A stretch of 64,000 nt of DNA, taken from Hydrogenophaga pseudoflava. GTDB taxonomy: Bacteria > Pseudomonadota > Gammaproteobacteria > Burkholderiales > Burkholderiaceae_C. Of the stretch, positions 47,229-60,060 are shown one piece after another. The stretch is from positions 434,001-498,000 of the forward strand of contig NZ_JAVHJP010000002.1 in assembly GCF_031020795.1 (NCBI RefSeq), in the 5' to 3' direction. Both the position numbers and the translations under genes were made by a program. A model generated the notes under the pieces. That model was not told the origin of the DNA and ran no database searches. It saw nothing but the letters and a program-made list of their open reading frames with translations. The stretch's first letter is position 1. Every line of letters starts with the position of its first letter.

Positions 47229-49297
47229 ACCCGCCCACCCCCAGCCCCAGCCTGACCCTTCTCGACCGGGACCACAGCATCCTGGCTTTCAACGAGCGCG
47301 TGCTGGACTGGGCGCGGCGCGAGCAGGTGCCGCTGCTGGAGCGCCTGCGCTACCTGTGCATCGTCTCCAGCAACCTCGACGAGTTTTTCGAGGTGCGCAT
47401 GGCGCCGCAGCTGGCGGCCTTCAAGTCCAACGAACCGCGCGGCGCGCAGACCGCCGACGGCTACGTGCGCCTGAGCGCCCAGCTGCATGAGCTGGTGGCG
47501 CAGCAGTACGCGATCTACAACGACGAGCTGCTGCCGCTGCTGCAGAAGCAGGGCATCGAACTGGTCTCGCACGGCGAGCGCGACGCGGCCCAGCGGCGCT
47601 GGGTCAAGGCCTGGTTCGAGCGCGAGGTGCAGCCGCTGCTGATGCCAGTGGGCCTCGACCCGGCGCACCCGTTTCCGCAGGTGGCCAACAAGTCGCTGAA
47701 CTTCATCGTGCGCCTCAAGGGCCGCGACGCCTTCGGGCGCGAAAACGAGATTGCCATCGTCAAGGTGCCGCGCGTGCTGCCGCGCTACGTGCGCATGCCC
47801 GGCCCCAAGGGTTCGAAGAAAGCGGTCTTCGTGTCCATCTCCAGCCTGATCCGCTCCCACCTGTCCGACCTGTTTCCGGGCCGGCAGGTGACGGAGTTCT
47901 CGCAGTTCCGCGTCACCCGGCACTCCGACCTCGCGGTCGACGAGGAAGAGGTGAAGAACCTGCGCACCGCCCTGCGCGTGGGCCTGCAGCACCGCCACTA
48001 TGGCGAGGCGCTGCGACTGGAAGTTTCGGCCGGCTGCTCAGAGTTCCTTTCGGGTTTCCTGCTGGAGCAGTTTGCCCTGCCGCCGCAGGCGCTGTTCCGC
48101 GTGCCCGGGCCGGTGAACCTGGTGCGCCTGAACCAGCTGATCGACCAGGTCGACCATCCGATGCTGCGGTTCGAGCAGCACACGCCCGGATGGCCGGTCC
48201 AGCTGCAGCTGGGCCAGTCGTTCTTCGAGCGGCTGCAGCAGGGCGACGTGCTGATCCACCAGCCCTACGAAAGCTTCGACGCGGTGCTGGCCTTCCTGCG
48301 GGAGGCGGTGGACGACCCGGACGTGCTGGCCATCAAGCAGACCATCTACCGCACCGGCCACAAGGCCGAGATGATCGAGCTGCTGCGCGAAGCCGTGCGG
48401 CGCGGCAAGGAAGTGACGGCGGTGGTCGAGCTCAAGGCGCGCTTCGACGAAGAGGCCAACATCAATTACGCAGAGCGCCTGGAGTCGGTTGGCGCCCAGG
48501 TGGTCTACGGTGTGGTGGGCCTCAAGACGCACGCCAAGATGCTGCTGGTCACGCGCCGCGAGGGCGGGGTGCTGCGGCGCTACGGCCACCTGTCCACCGG
48601 CAACTACAACCCCGGCACGGCGCGCCTGTACACCGACCTGAGCTACCTCACCGCGGACCAGGCCCTCACCGCGGACATGGAACAGGTGTTCCTGCACCTG
48701 GCCAGCCAGAGCCGCCTGCCGCGCCTGCAGAGTGCGCTGATCGCGCCCTTCCAGCTGCACAAGGCCATGCTGGAGCGGGTCGAACGGGCAGGGTTGGCGG
48801 CCCAGTCGGGCCGGGAATCGCGCATCATCCTCAAAATGAACGCCCTGACCGACGAACCCATGGCCCGTGCGCTGGCCCTCGCGTCACAGCGCGGCGCCTC
48901 GATCGACCTGATCGTGCGCGGTGCCTGCATCCTGCCGGCGCAGGTGCCGGGCGTGACCGACCGGGTGCGCGTGCGCTCGGTGATCGGTCGCCTGCTGGAG
49001 CATTCGCGGGTGTTCTACTTCCGCGTCGACGACGAAGAGGAACTCTGGCTCTCCAGCGCCGACTGGATGAACCGCAACATGCTGCGCCGGGTCGAACTGG
49101 CGTGGCCGGTGACCGACCCGGCGCTGCGCCAGCGCGTCAAGGACGAGTGCCTGTCGGCCTACCTGCACGACACGCGCGACGCCTGGCTGCTGCAGCCGGA
49201 CGGCGACTACACCCGAGCCAGCGACAGCGTCGACGGTCCGGGCCTGTCGGCCCAGTCGGCGCTGATGGCCCGCTACGGCCACCGTTCCCAGGAGTGA
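47225..49297 (+). CDS. ppk: Polyphosphate kinase 1
   Basis: A 690-residue enzyme that makes polyphosphate from ATP. The autophosphorylated histidine is H455 in RYGHLSTGNYNPGTARLYTD; a second catalytic region is RGACILPAQVPGVTDRVRVRS. The N-terminal start DRDHSILAFNERVLDWA and SSNLDEFFEVRMA are family hallmarks. Its ATG overlaps the glycosyltransferase stop. A Pho box precedes it. Confidence 0.97.
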   Translation: MNPPTPSPSLTLLDRDHSILAFNERVLDWARREQVPLLERLRYLCIVSSNLDEFFEVRMAPQLAAFKSNEPRGAQTADGYVRLSAQLHELVAQQYAIYNDELLPLLQKQGIELVSHGERDAAQRRWVKAWFEREVQPLLMPVGLDPAHPFPQVANKSLNFIVRLKGRDAFGRENEIAIVKVPRVLPRYVRMPGPKGSKKAVFVSISSLIRSHLSDLFPGRQVTEFSQFRVTRHSDLAVDEEEVKNLRTALRVGLQHRHYGEALRLEVSAGCSEFLSGFLLEQFALPPQALFRVPGPVNLVRLNQLIDQVDHPMLRFEQHTPGWPVQLQLGQSFFERLQQGDVLIHQPYESFDAVLAFLREAVDDPDVLAIKQTIYRTGHKAEMIELLREAVRRGKEVTAVVELKARFDEEANINYAERLESVGAQVVYGVVGLKTHAKMLLVTRREGGVLRRYGHLSTGNYNPGTARLYTDLSYLTADQALTADMEQVFLHLASQSRLPRLQSALIAPFQLHKAMLERVERAGLAAQSGRESRIILKMNALTDEPMARALALASQRGASIDLIVRGACILPAQVPGVTDRVRVRSVIGRLLEHSRVFYFRVDDEEELWLSSADWMNRNMLRRVELAWPVTDPALRQRVKDECLSAYLHDTRDAWLLQPDGDYTRASDSVDGPGLSAQSALMARYGHRSQE

Positions 49298-49301
49298 CAC
49301 C

Positions 49302-49784
49302 ATGGACCTCATCCTCTGGCGCCACGCCGAAGCCCAGGACCACCCCTATGGCGAACAGGGCGGGCAGGGCGACCCGCTGGACCTGGAGCGGCGCCTGACG
49401 CCGCGCGGTGAGAAGCAGGCCAGCCGCATGGCCGCCTGGCTCGACCGGCAGCTGCCGGACGGCGCCAAGGTGTATGTGAGTCCCGCCGAACGCGCCCGCC
49501 AGACCGCCCATGCGCTGGGCCGCAAGCTGCGTGTGCGCGATGAATTGCTGCCCGGGGCCGACCCGGCCGCCGTGCTGGCGCTGGCCGGTTGGCCCGAGGG
49601 CCGCGGCCCGGTGCTCGTGATCGGGCACCAGCCGACGCTGGGCCAGGTGATCGCCCAGCTGCTGAACCTGCCCGAGGGCGAGTGCACCATGCGCAAGGGC
49701 TCGGTCTGGTGGCTGCGCCAGCGCGAGCGCAACGGCCGCATGCAGACCGTGATCGTGGCGGTGCAGACGCCGGAACTGGTCTGA
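49302..49784 (+). CDS. SixA-like histidine phosphatase
   Basis: A 160-residue phosphatase of the phosphoglycerate-mutase superfamily. The RHG signature is LILWRHAEA, with the second catalytic histidine in VIGHQPTLGQ. SixA-type proteins remove phosphate from histidine phosphotransfer domains; a hybrid kinase ending in such a domain lies next door on the opposite strand, which is suggestive. It follows ppk by 4 bp. Confidence 0.85.
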   Translation: MDLILWRHAEAQDHPYGEQGGQGDPLDLERRLTPRGEKQASRMAAWLDRQLPDGAKVYVSPAERARQTAHALGRKLRVRDELLPGADPAAVLALAGWPEGRGPVLVIGHQPTLGQVIAQLLNLPEGECTMRKGSVWWLRQRERNGRMQTVIVAVQTPELV

Positions 49785-49803
49785 CCGCAGGAGGCCGGCC
49801 GCC

Positions 49804-52755
<2,952 letters not shown>

Positions 52756-52758
52756 GGC

Positions 52759-53874
52759 TCAGGTCGCGGGCAGGGGTTCGACCGCGCACACCTCCAGAGG
52801 CTCGGGGCACTGGGGCAGGGTGACGAAGTGGCGCGAGACCGGATGCACTGCCCCGGTCACCGCGCGCAGCACGGGAATGGAGAGCGTGACCGCGTGCGAA
52901 CCGGTGGCGGCGCGCTGCATGGCAAGGGCATTGACGACGGTCTCGCCCACCGGCAGCACCTGGGCCGCGCCGCCGAGCAGGCCGTCCAGCCGCATCATGG
53001 CCACGGGACCGCTGTGGATGGCGATGCCGGCCTCAAAACGTGGCAAGGCCAGCTCGGGGAACTGTTGGCGCACCCAGCCCTGCATCGCCGCGGCCGACTT
53101 GCGCAGGCCGAAGGCCGCCTTGACCGCCCGCAGGCCCTGGTGGGCGGTGGTCTTGGACGGCCGGTCGGTGAACACCGCCAGCAGCCCGTCACCGACGAAG
53201 TGTGCCGAGGTGGCTCCGAACAGGTGGACCGTGTCGCCGCCGCCCTCGTAGAAGCGCTTGAGCATGGTGGCGAGCTGCTGCGGCTCCAGGGCTTGCGCCC
53301 ACTCGCGGTCGTTGCGGATGTCGGCGAACAGCACGGTGGCCTGCGGGTGGAAGTCCTCGCGGTCGCCCTGGGTCTCGCCGGGCCATTGCTCACTGAGTTC
53401 GTGGGCCAGCCGCTGCTCGTACTGCTCCTGCAAGGTCCAGGCCTGTTCGTCCAGGGCCTCGTTCACGGCCTCCTTGACCTGCAGCTCCAGCGCCGCGGTG
53501 CGCATGGCCTTGCGGTTGAGCTGCGCCGCCACCGCATCGACCAGTTCGCGCGGGTGCACGGGTTTCGTCAGGTAGTCGTCGGCGCCGAGCGTCATCCCCT
53601 GGCGCATGTCGCGCCGCTCCTGCAGCGAGGTCAGCAGGATGAACGGGGTCTGTTGCAGGACCCCGTGTTCGCGGACCGCCTTGAGCAGGTCGAAGCCGTT
53701 GACCCCCGGCATGTTGATGTCGCTGACGACGAGGTCGGGCCGGTACTGCCGGATCGTCATCCAGGCCGACTGCCCATTGTTGGCCGTCAGCACCTCATGC
53801 CCCTGCAGGTGCAGGGCCGCCTCGATGAGACGCATTGTTCCGGCGTCGTCTTCCGCCACCACGATCAAAGCCAT
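52759..53874 (-). CDS. Response regulator with class III cyclase-like output
   Basis: A 371-residue protein. The receiver domain (1-~120) has D52 in VVSDINMPG. After a helical linker (~130-170) comes a class III nucleotidyl cyclase-like domain: TVLFADIRNDREWAQAL with the first metal aspartate, HFVGDGLLAVF with the second, and EAGIAIHSGPV. Whether it still makes cAMP or cGMP cannot be told by eye. It starts 4 bp from the hybrid kinase's end in tandem, so the pair is likely a cognate phosphorelay. Confidence 0.82.
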   Translation of the reverse strand: MALIVVAEDDAGTMRLIEAALHLQGHEVLTANNGQSAWMTIRQYRPDLVVSDINMPGVNGFDLLKAVREHGVLQQTPFILLTSLQERRDMRQGMTLGADDYLTKPVHPRELVDAVAAQLNRKAMRTAALELQVKEAVNEALDEQAWTLQEQYEQRLAHELSEQWPGETQGDREDFHPQATVLFADIRNDREWAQALEPQQLATMLKRFYEGGGDTVHLFGATSAHFVGDGLLAVFTDRPSKTTAHQGLRAVKAAFGLRKSAAAMQGWVRQQFPELALPRFEAGIAIHSGPVAMMRLDGLLGGAAQVLPVGETVVNALAMQRAATGSHAVTLSIPVLRAVTGAVHPVSRHFVTLPQCPEPLEVCAVEPLPAT

Positions 53875-53976
53875 TGTTTTTCTTCGTTTTGCAGGCCGCC
53901 GAAGGCCCTTCGGGGGGCGATGGTATCGGTTGATCCGGTGGCGATGTGGCGCGCTGCACACGCCGCCGTGCCGGTT

Positions 53977-55458
53977 TCAACGGATGTCGGCGGAGAATTT
54001 CCAGTTGGTTTTTTGCCAGGCCAGCAGCTCCTCCCCCAGCAGCCAGGCCGATTGCGGGAAACGCCGGGCCCATCCCTCCGGCGTCACCAGCCGGAACGCG
54101 CCGGCCTTGTAGCCCAGCTTCAGCGTTTCGTGTTCGGGCAGGCGGCGCGCGTGGCACAGAATGACCGCCAGCCGAAGGCAGAGCAGCTGCTTGGCAAACA
54201 GTTCGTCCTGCAGGGGCTCTTCCAGTTTGCGCAATTTGCCGCGCTGACCCAGCACCAGCTGGCTCATGCGGTGCAGTTCCGGGAACGAGAAGCCGGGCGC
54301 GTCCACGTTGTCCAGGATGTAGGCGCCGTGGTGGTAGGAGCGCTCGTGCGAGATGTGGGTGCCGATCTCGTGCAGCCGCGCGGCCCAGGCCAGCTTCTGC
54401 GAGAAGCGTTCGTTGGCCTCGCCGGCGGCCACCTGCGCGAAGAGGGCGGTGGCCACCGCGCTCACGCGCTGCGCCTGCGCGGCATCCACCGAAAAACGCT
54501 CGCTGAGCCAGCGCACCGTGCGCTCGCGCACGTCGCCGCCACCGGCATCGCGGTCGATCAGGTCGTAGAGAGCGCCATGGCGCAGCGCGCCCTGGGCGGG
54601 AATCATCTCCCGGATGCCGAACAGGTCGAACACGGCCCGCAGCACGCTCACGCCGCCACCGATCACCGGCCGCCGGTCGTCCTTCATGCCTTCCATGCGC
54701 AGTTGCTCGGCGTTGCCAGCCTTGACCAGCCGCTCCACCAGCCAGTCCAGGCCGTCGCGCGTGACCACATCGGCCGGCCAGCCGTTGGCCGTCAGTACGT
54801 CGGCCACCGCGCCCACGGTGCCCGAGGAACCGTAGGCCACAGACCACAGCGACGGGGGAAAGCTGTCCAGCGCCTGGTCGAGCACCGCCTTGGCGGCGAT
54901 CTCGGCCGTGCGGAAGGCGTCGGGGGTGAACTGGCCCTTGGGAAAGTAGCGCGTGGACCAGGCCACGCTGCCCAGGCGGTACGACTCCATCTGGCTCGCG
55001 GTGTAGCCCTGGCCGATGATCATCTCGGTGGAGCGGCCGCCGATGTCGACCACCAGCCGCCGCTCGTCCGACTGTGGCAGCAGGTGCGAGACGCCCTGGT
55101 AGATCAGCCGCGCCTCTTCCTGGCCGGAGATCACCTCGATGCCGAAACCGAGGATGGCCTGCGCCCTCTGCAGAAACTCGTCCCGGTTGCGCGCCTCGCG
55201 CAGGGTCTGGGTGGCCACCGCGCGCACCTGCTGCTTTCGAAAACCGTGCAGGCGTTCGGCAAAGCGCGCCAGGCAGTCCCAGCCGCGCTGCATGGCCGCC
55301 GGGCTGAGCATCTTGTTGTCGTCCAGGCCGTTGCCCTGGCGCACGGTTTCCTTGAGGTACTCGATGCGCTCGATATGGCCCGACTGGAGGCGTCCGATTT
55401 CGAGTCGGAAGCTGTTGGAGCCAAGGTCGATGGCGGCGAGCAGGGTACCGTTTTGCAT
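53977..55458 (-). CDS. ppx: Exopolyphosphatase (Ppx/GppA family)
   Basis: A 493-residue enzyme that hydrolyses polyphosphate (and in the family also pppGpp). Motifs: AAIDLGSNSFRLEI, VAVATQTLREARNRDEFL-type region, ISGQEEARLIYQGV, LVVDIGGRSTEMII and VAYGSSGTVGAV; the C-terminal HD-like part has RLHEIGTHISHERSYHHGAYI. The ATG giving MQNGTLLAAIDLG was chosen; an upstream start would add 13 residues. It opposes ppk functionally and shares its neighbourhood. Confidence 0.95.
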   Translation of the reverse strand: MQNGTLLAAIDLGSNSFRLEIGRLQSGHIERIEYLKETVRQGNGLDDNKMLSPAAMQRGWDCLARFAERLHGFRKQQVRAVATQTLREARNRDEFLQRAQAILGFGIEVISGQEEARLIYQGVSHLLPQSDERRLVVDIGGRSTEMIIGQGYTASQMESYRLGSVAWSTRYFPKGQFTPDAFRTAEIAAKAVLDQALDSFPPSLWSVAYGSSGTVGAVADVLTANGWPADVVTRDGLDWLVERLVKAGNAEQLRMEGMKDDRRPVIGGGVSVLRAVFDLFGIREMIPAQGALRHGALYDLIDRDAGGGDVRERTVRWLSERFSVDAAQAQRVSAVATALFAQVAAGEANERFSQKLAWAARLHEIGTHISHERSYHHGAYILDNVDAPGFSFPELHRMSQLVLGQRGKLRKLEEPLQDELFAKQLLCLRLAVILCHARRLPEHETLKLGYKAGAFRLVTPEGWARRFPQSAWLLGEELLAWQKTNWKFSADIR

Positions 55459-55583
55459 GGGGCGGGCGCTGACGAAAGTGCGCCGATTGTGACGCATGGG
55501 GTCGGCCTGCCCGCTTGAAGCCGTGGACAGGGCTGCGTATGCTGCGCTCTTGGCAACTTTTCTCCAGCTACGGACCCAACCGC

Positions 55584-56144
55584 ATGAGCCCGCCCACTCC
55601 GCTCCAGGCATCTTCCGGCCGCCGCCACTGGCTTGGCGCCGCGGTGGCCCTGGCCACCAGCGGGCTGGTGCCGCACCTGCGGGCGCAACCGGCGCCGGCT
55701 GCCGCCGAAGAAGCCAAGGCACCGCCGCTGCCGGTGCTGGGCAGCGCCTTGGTCGTGCCGGCCGTGGACCTCATTGGTGGCGGGCGTTTCGACCCCGGGC
55801 TGGCGCGCGGCCGGCCGCTGCTGGTGTACTGGTGGGCCAGCACCTGTCCCTTCTGCGCCCTTCAGAGCCCGGAGATGGATGCCTTCTGGAAAGCCCAGCA
55901 GGGACGCGGCCTGCAGATGCTGGCGCTGTCGATCGACCGCACGCCCGCCGACGCGGCGCAGTATCTTAAGAAAAAAGGCTACGGTTTTCCGGCCGCCTGG
56001 GCCTCCCCGGCTTGGCGCCAGGCCTTTCCCAAACCGCGGGGACTGCCGGTGACGCTGCTGGCGGGCGCAGACGGCCGCCTGCTGGTGGCCGAAAAAGGCC
56101 AGATGTTCGCCGAGGACGTGCAGGAGATGGCCCGCCTGTTCTGA
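55584..56144 (+). CDS. Exported thioredoxin-like (TlpA-type) protein
   Basis: A 186-residue redoxin. The N-terminal signal contains SGRRHWLGAAVALATSGL, a possible Tat motif, ending near LRAQ. The redox pair is CPFC in WASTCPFCALQSPEMDAFW. LSIDRTPADAAQYLKKKG and GLPVTLLAGADG are typical of TlpA/ResA-type periplasmic thiol reductases. The partner is unknown. It is divergent from ppx and lies just before the pst Pho box. Confidence 0.82.
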   Translation: MSPPTPLQASSGRRHWLGAAVALATSGLVPHLRAQPAPAAAEEAKAPPLPVLGSALVVPAVDLIGGGRFDPGLARGRPLLVYWWASTCPFCALQSPEMDAFWKAQQGRGLQMLALSIDRTPADAAQYLKKKGYGFPAAWASPAWRQAFPKPRGLPVTLLAGADGRLLVAEKGQMFAEDVQEMARLF

Positions 56145-56147
56145 TGG

Positions 56148-56202
56148 CTGTCATATGACATCGCCGTTTTGTCACAAAGCTGTCACGGTGGGTGCCTAGA
56201 GT
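56148..56202 (+). promoter_or_regulatory. Pho box and -10 of the pst operon
   Basis: TTGTCA-CAAAG-CTGTCA has half-sites exactly 11 bp apart, a near-perfect PhoB box; TAGAGT follows 11 bases later as a -10. An extra CTGTCA lies 21 bp upstream. This is the best Pho promoter in the window. Confidence 0.85.
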
Positions 56203-56242
56203 CCGGGGCTGTGAACCTTTTCACCAACCCGTGAGGACCCGA

Positions 56243-57274
56243 ATGATCTCCAAACGCTCCCTTCTGAAGACCGTCGCCGCCGCCGCCCTGGCCACCATGG
56301 CGATTGCCCCGGCCTTTGCCGCCGACATCACCGGCGCGGGCGCCACCTTCCCGTTCCCGGTCTACGCCAAGTGGGCCGAGGCCTACAAGAAGGAAACCGG
56401 GACCGGCCTGAACTACCAGTCCATCGGTTCGTCGGGCGGCATCAAGCAGATCCGTGCCAAGACCGTGACCTTCGGCGCCACCGACGCCCCCGTGCCCGGT
56501 GCCGATCTGGACAAGGACGGCATGGTCCAGTTCCCGGCCATCATCGGCGGCACCGTGCCCGTGATCAACCTGGACGGCTTCCAGCCCGGTGAACTGCGCG
56601 TGACCGGCCCGGTGTTGGCCGACATGTTCATGGGCAAGATCGCCAAGTGGAACGATCCGAAGCTGGCTGCCCTGAACCCTGGCAAGAAGCTGCCGGAAGA
56701 GAACATCACCGTGGTGCACCGCGCCGACGGTTCGGGCACCACCTTCAACTGGACCGACTACCTCAGCGCCGTGAGCAAGGAGTGGGCTGATTCCGTGGGC
56801 AAGGGCGCCGCTGTCAAGTGGCCGGCCGCTTCGTCCGTCGGTGGCAAGGGCAACGAGGGCGTGGCCGCCAACGTCAACCGCATCAAGGGCGCGGTCGGCT
56901 ACGTGGAGTACGCCTACGTGAAGAAGAACAAGATGAACTTCATGCAGCTGCAGAACGCCAACGGCAAGTACGTCAGTCCCGACGACGCGACCTTCGCCGC
57001 TGCCGCCGCCAGCGCCGACTGGTTCAGCGTGCCGGGCATGGGCATTTCCATGGTCAACGCCAAGGGCGACAACGCCTGGCCCGTGTCCACCGCCTCGTTC
57101 ATCCTGATGTACAAGAGCCCGGAAGACAAAGCCGCCTCGGCCGAAGCCCTGAAGTTCTTCGACTGGGCCTTCAGCAAGGGCAAGACCCTGGCCACCGAGC
57201 TGGACTACGTGCCGCTGCCGGACGCCCTGACCGCCCAGATCCGCTCCAAGGTCTGGAACCAGGTCGCCAAATAA
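56243..57274 (+). CDS. pstS: Phosphate-binding protein PstS
   Basis: A 343-residue periplasmic phosphate receptor. The signal peptide is cleaved near [10 protein letters not shown] (residue 26). Phosphate-site segments [33 protein letters not shown] and [13 protein letters not shown] are all present. GTGAGGA precedes the ATG. It is the first gene of pstSCAB-phoU-phoB-phoR. Confidence 0.97.
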   Translation: MISKRSLLKTVAAAALATMAIAPAFAADITGAGATFPFPVYAKWAEAYKKETGTGLNYQSIGSSGGIKQIRAKTVTFGATDAPVPGADLDKDGMVQFPAIIGGTVPVINLDGFQPGELRVTGPVLADMFMGKIAKWNDPKLAALNPGKKLPEENITVVHRADGSGTTFNWTDYLSAVSKEWADSVGKGAAVKWPAASSVGGKGNEGVAANVNRIKGAVGYVEYAYVKKNKMNFMQLQNANGKYVSPDDATFAAAAASADWFSVPGMGISMVNAKGDNAWPVSTASFILMYKSPEDKAASAEALKFFDWAFSKGKTLATELDYVPLPDALTAQIRSKVWNQVAK

Positions 57275-57287
57275 GACCGTCACTCGT

Positions 57288-57330
57288 GGCCCGGTGTCTG
57301 GTGCACACTTTGCACCGGTCTCCGGGCCTT
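57288..57330 (+). other. Stem-loop between pstS and pstC
   Basis: Outer arms GGCCCGG/CCGGGCC enclose an inner hairpin GGTGCA - CACTT - TGCACC, followed by TTT. It may partly terminate or protect the pstS message, allowing more PstS than transporter. Confidence 0.65.
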
Positions 57331-57365
57331 TCAACGGTATGAAAGCACCTGAAGGGGACCCCATC

Positions 57366-58364
57366 ATGAGCGTGGGCATCACCATGACGTCGCCAACTGC
57401 GGCCGGAGTGCCGGCCAATTCCCGCATGCTGTCGATCGCGCGCAAGCAGCGGTTGCAGGACGCCTTGTTTCACCGCATCACGCAGCTGTTCTCGCTGCTG
57501 GTGCTGGTCGCCCTGCTGGGCATCATCGTCTCGCTGTTCATCAATGCACTGCCCGTCCTGCAGAAGTTCGGCGCCCGGTTCATCTGGTACGTCGAGTGGG
57601 ACATCATCAACGAAGAATTCGGTGCCGCGATCGCCATCGTCGGCACCCTGGCCAGCGCCGGCATCGCGCTGCTGATCGCGGTGCCGCTGGCATTCGGCAT
57701 CGCCCTGTTCCTGACCGAAACCTGCCCCCCCTGGCTGCGCCGCCCGCTGGGCACGGCCATCGAGCTGCTGGCGGCCGTGCCGTCCATCATCTACGGCATG
57801 TTCGGCCTGTTCGTGTTCGCGCCGCTGTTCGCCGACTACGTCCAAGTGCCGGTGCAGAAGCTCATGAGCGGCATGCCCCTGATCGGCTTCCTGTTCGGCG
57901 GCTCCACCAACGGCATGGGCATCCTGGCCGCCGGCATCGTGCTGGCCTTCATGGTGCTGCCCTTCGTGGCCGCCGTGATGCGCGACGTGTTCGAGATCGT
58001 GCCGCCGATCCTGCGCGAGTCCGCCTACGGCCTGGGCTGCACGACCTGGGAGGTGGTGCGCCGCGTGGTGTTGCCCTACACGCAGAAGGGTGTGATCGGC
58101 GGAGTGATGCTCGGCCTCGGCCGCGCCCTGGGCGAGACCATGGCCGTCACCTTCGTGATCGGCAATGCCAACCGCATGCCCACCTCGCTGTTCTCGCCGG
58201 GCACGTCGATCGCCTCGACCCTGGCCAACGAGTTCGGCGAGGCCGCCGACTTCCACATCTCGGCCCTGTTCGCGCTGGGCTTCCTGCTGTTCGTCATCAC
58301 CTTCATCGTGCTGGCCCTGGCCAAGTGGATGATCGTGCGCGCCGAGAAGGCCAAGGGGCTGTGA
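57366..58364 (+). CDS. pstC: Phosphate ABC transporter permease PstC
   Basis: A 332-residue permease with six hydrophobic helices. The ABC-contact loop is [36 protein letters not shown] and [16 protein letters not shown] are typical of PstC. GAAGGGGA precedes the ATG; a start nine codons earlier is possible. pstA begins two bases after its stop. Confidence 0.95.
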   Translation: MSVGITMTSPTAAGVPANSRMLSIARKQRLQDALFHRITQLFSLLVLVALLGIIVSLFINALPVLQKFGARFIWYVEWDIINEEFGAAIAIVGTLASAGIALLIAVPLAFGIALFLTETCPPWLRRPLGTAIELLAAVPSIIYGMFGLFVFAPLFADYVQVPVQKLMSGMPLIGFLFGGSTNGMGILAAGIVLAFMVLPFVAAVMRDVFEIVPPILRESAYGLGCTTWEVVRRVVLPYTQKGVIGGVMLGLGRALGETMAVTFVIGNANRMPTSLFSPGTSIASTLANEFGEAADFHISALFALGFLLFVITFIVLALAKWMIVRAEKAKGL

Positions 58365-58365
58365 C

Positions 58366-59223
58366 ATGAACGACTTCAACCAATCCCTCTACCGCCGCCG
58401 CAAGCTCTCCAACGCCGTCGGACTGACCCTGTCGATGGGGTCCATGGTGCTGGGCCTGGCGGTGCTGCTGTGGATCCTGTACGTGCTGCTGTCCAACGGG
58501 CTGGCCGCGCTGGACCTCAACATGTTCACCCAGGACACCCCGGCGCCCGGTTCGGACGGCGGCGGTCTGCGCAACGCCATCGTCGGCAGCCTGATGATGG
58601 TGGGCGCCACGGTGCTGTTCGCCACGCCCATCGGCATCTTCGCCGGTGTCTACCTGGCCGAATACGGTGACACCAGCAAGACCGCCGAGCTGACCCGCTT
58701 CGTCACCGACATCATGCTGTCGGCCCCGTCCATCGTGCTGGGCCTGTTCGTCTATGCCATCGCGGTGGCCACGGTCGGTGGTTTCTCCGGCTGGGCCGGC
58801 ACGCTTGCGCTCTCGCTCATCGCGGTGCCCGTGATCGTGCGCACCACCGAGAACATGCTGCGCCTGGTGCCGGGCAGCCTGCGCGAAGCGGCATTCGCAC
58901 TCGGTGCGCCGCGCTGGAAGGTGGCCTCCATGGTCACGCTGCGCGCTGCCAAGAGCGGTGTGATGACCGGCCTGCTGCTGGCCGTGGCCCGCATCAGCGG
59001 GGAAACCGCGCCGCTGCTGTTCACCGCGCTGAACAACCAGTTCTTCAACGCCGACATGAGCAAGCCCATGGCCAACCTGCCGGTCGTGATCTTCCAGTTC
59101 GCCATGAGCCCCTACGACAACTGGATCCGTCTGGCCTGGGGCGGCGCGCTGCTGATCACCCTGGCCGTGCTCATCCTGAACATCGTCGCCCGCGTCTTCT
59201 TCCGGAACAAGTCTCCTGCCTGA
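58366..59223 (+). CDS. pstA: Phosphate ABC transporter permease PstA
   Basis: A 285-residue permease with six TM helices. The contact loop is [22 protein letters not shown], with [15 protein letters not shown] and [18 protein letters not shown] as PstA hallmarks. It pairs with PstC to form the channel. It lies 31 bp before pstB. Confidence 0.95.
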   Translation: MNDFNQSLYRRRKLSNAVGLTLSMGSMVLGLAVLLWILYVLLSNGLAALDLNMFTQDTPAPGSDGGGLRNAIVGSLMMVGATVLFATPIGIFAGVYLAEYGDTSKTAELTRFVTDIMLSAPSIVLGLFVYAIAVATVGGFSGWAGTLALSLIAVPVIVRTTENMLRLVPGSLREAAFALGAPRWKVASMVTLRAAKSGVMTGLLLAVARISGETAPLLFTALNNQFFNADMSKPMANLPVVIFQFAMSPYDNWIRLAWGGALLITLAVLILNIVARVFFRNKSPA

Positions 59224-59254
59224 GCCAGGCGCCACCTCAACGGAAATCCCTCAC

Positions 59255-60046
59255 ATGATCGCCTCCGCCATCGCTCCCGCCGCCGTCGAACAGCGCAACG
59301 CGCTCGAGGTGCGCAACCTGAACTTCTTCTACGGCAAGTTCCAGGGCCTCAAGAACGTGTCCATGGACATCGCCGAGAAGAAGGTCACCGCCTTCATCGG
59401 TCCCTCGGGCTGCGGCAAGTCCACGTTGCTGCGCACGCTCAACCGCATGTACAGCCTCTACCCCGGCCAGCGTGCCGAAGGTCAGATCAACTTCTACGGC
59501 GAGAACATCCTCGATCCCAAGCAGGACCTGAACCTGCTGCGCGCGCGCATCGGCATGGTGTTCCAGAAGCCGACACCGTTCCCGATGTCGATCTACGACA
59601 ACATCGCCTTTGGCGTGCGCCTGTACGAGAACCTGTCGAACAGCGAGATGGACGACCGCGTCGAGTGGGCGCTGACCAAGGCCGCGCTGTGGGGCGAAGT
59701 CAAGGACAAGCTGGGCCAGAGCGGCCTGTCGCTCTCCGGTGGTCAGCAGCAGCGCCTGTGCATCGCACGCAGCGTGGCGGTCAAGCCTTCGGTGCTGCTG
59801 CTGGACGAACCCACGTCGGCGCTGGACCCGATCTCCACCGGCAAGGTGGAGGAGCTGGTGCACGAGCTCAAGAAGGACTACACGATCGCCATCGTCACGC
59901 ACAACATGCAGCAGGCCGCCCGCTGCAGCGATTTCACGGCCTACATGTACCTGGGGGAACTGATCGAGTTCGGTTCGACCGAACAGATCTTCTTCAAGCC
60001 CACGCGCACCGAAACCGAGGACTACATCACCGGCCGCTTCGGCTGA
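59255..60046 (+). CDS. pstB: Phosphate ABC transporter ATPase PstB
   Basis: A 263-residue ATPase. Walker A GPSGCGKS, signature [16 protein letters not shown], Walker [14 protein letters not shown] and switch [14 protein letters not shown] occur in order. [14 protein letters not shown] and [25 protein letters not shown] ending are specific to PstB. Confidence 0.97.
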   Translation: MIASAIAPAAVEQRNALEVRNLNFFYGKFQGLKNVSMDIAEKKVTAFIGPSGCGKSTLLRTLNRMYSLYPGQRAEGQINFYGENILDPKQDLNLLRARIGMVFQKPTPFPMSIYDNIAFGVRLYENLSNSEMDDRVEWALTKAALWGEVKDKLGQSGLSLSGGQQQRLCIARSVAVKPSVLLLDEPTSALDPISTGKVEELVHELKKDYTIAIVTHNMQQAARCSDFTAYMYLGELIEFGSTEQIFFKPTRTETEDYITGRFG

Positions 60047-60060
60047 ACAGGGAGACCACC

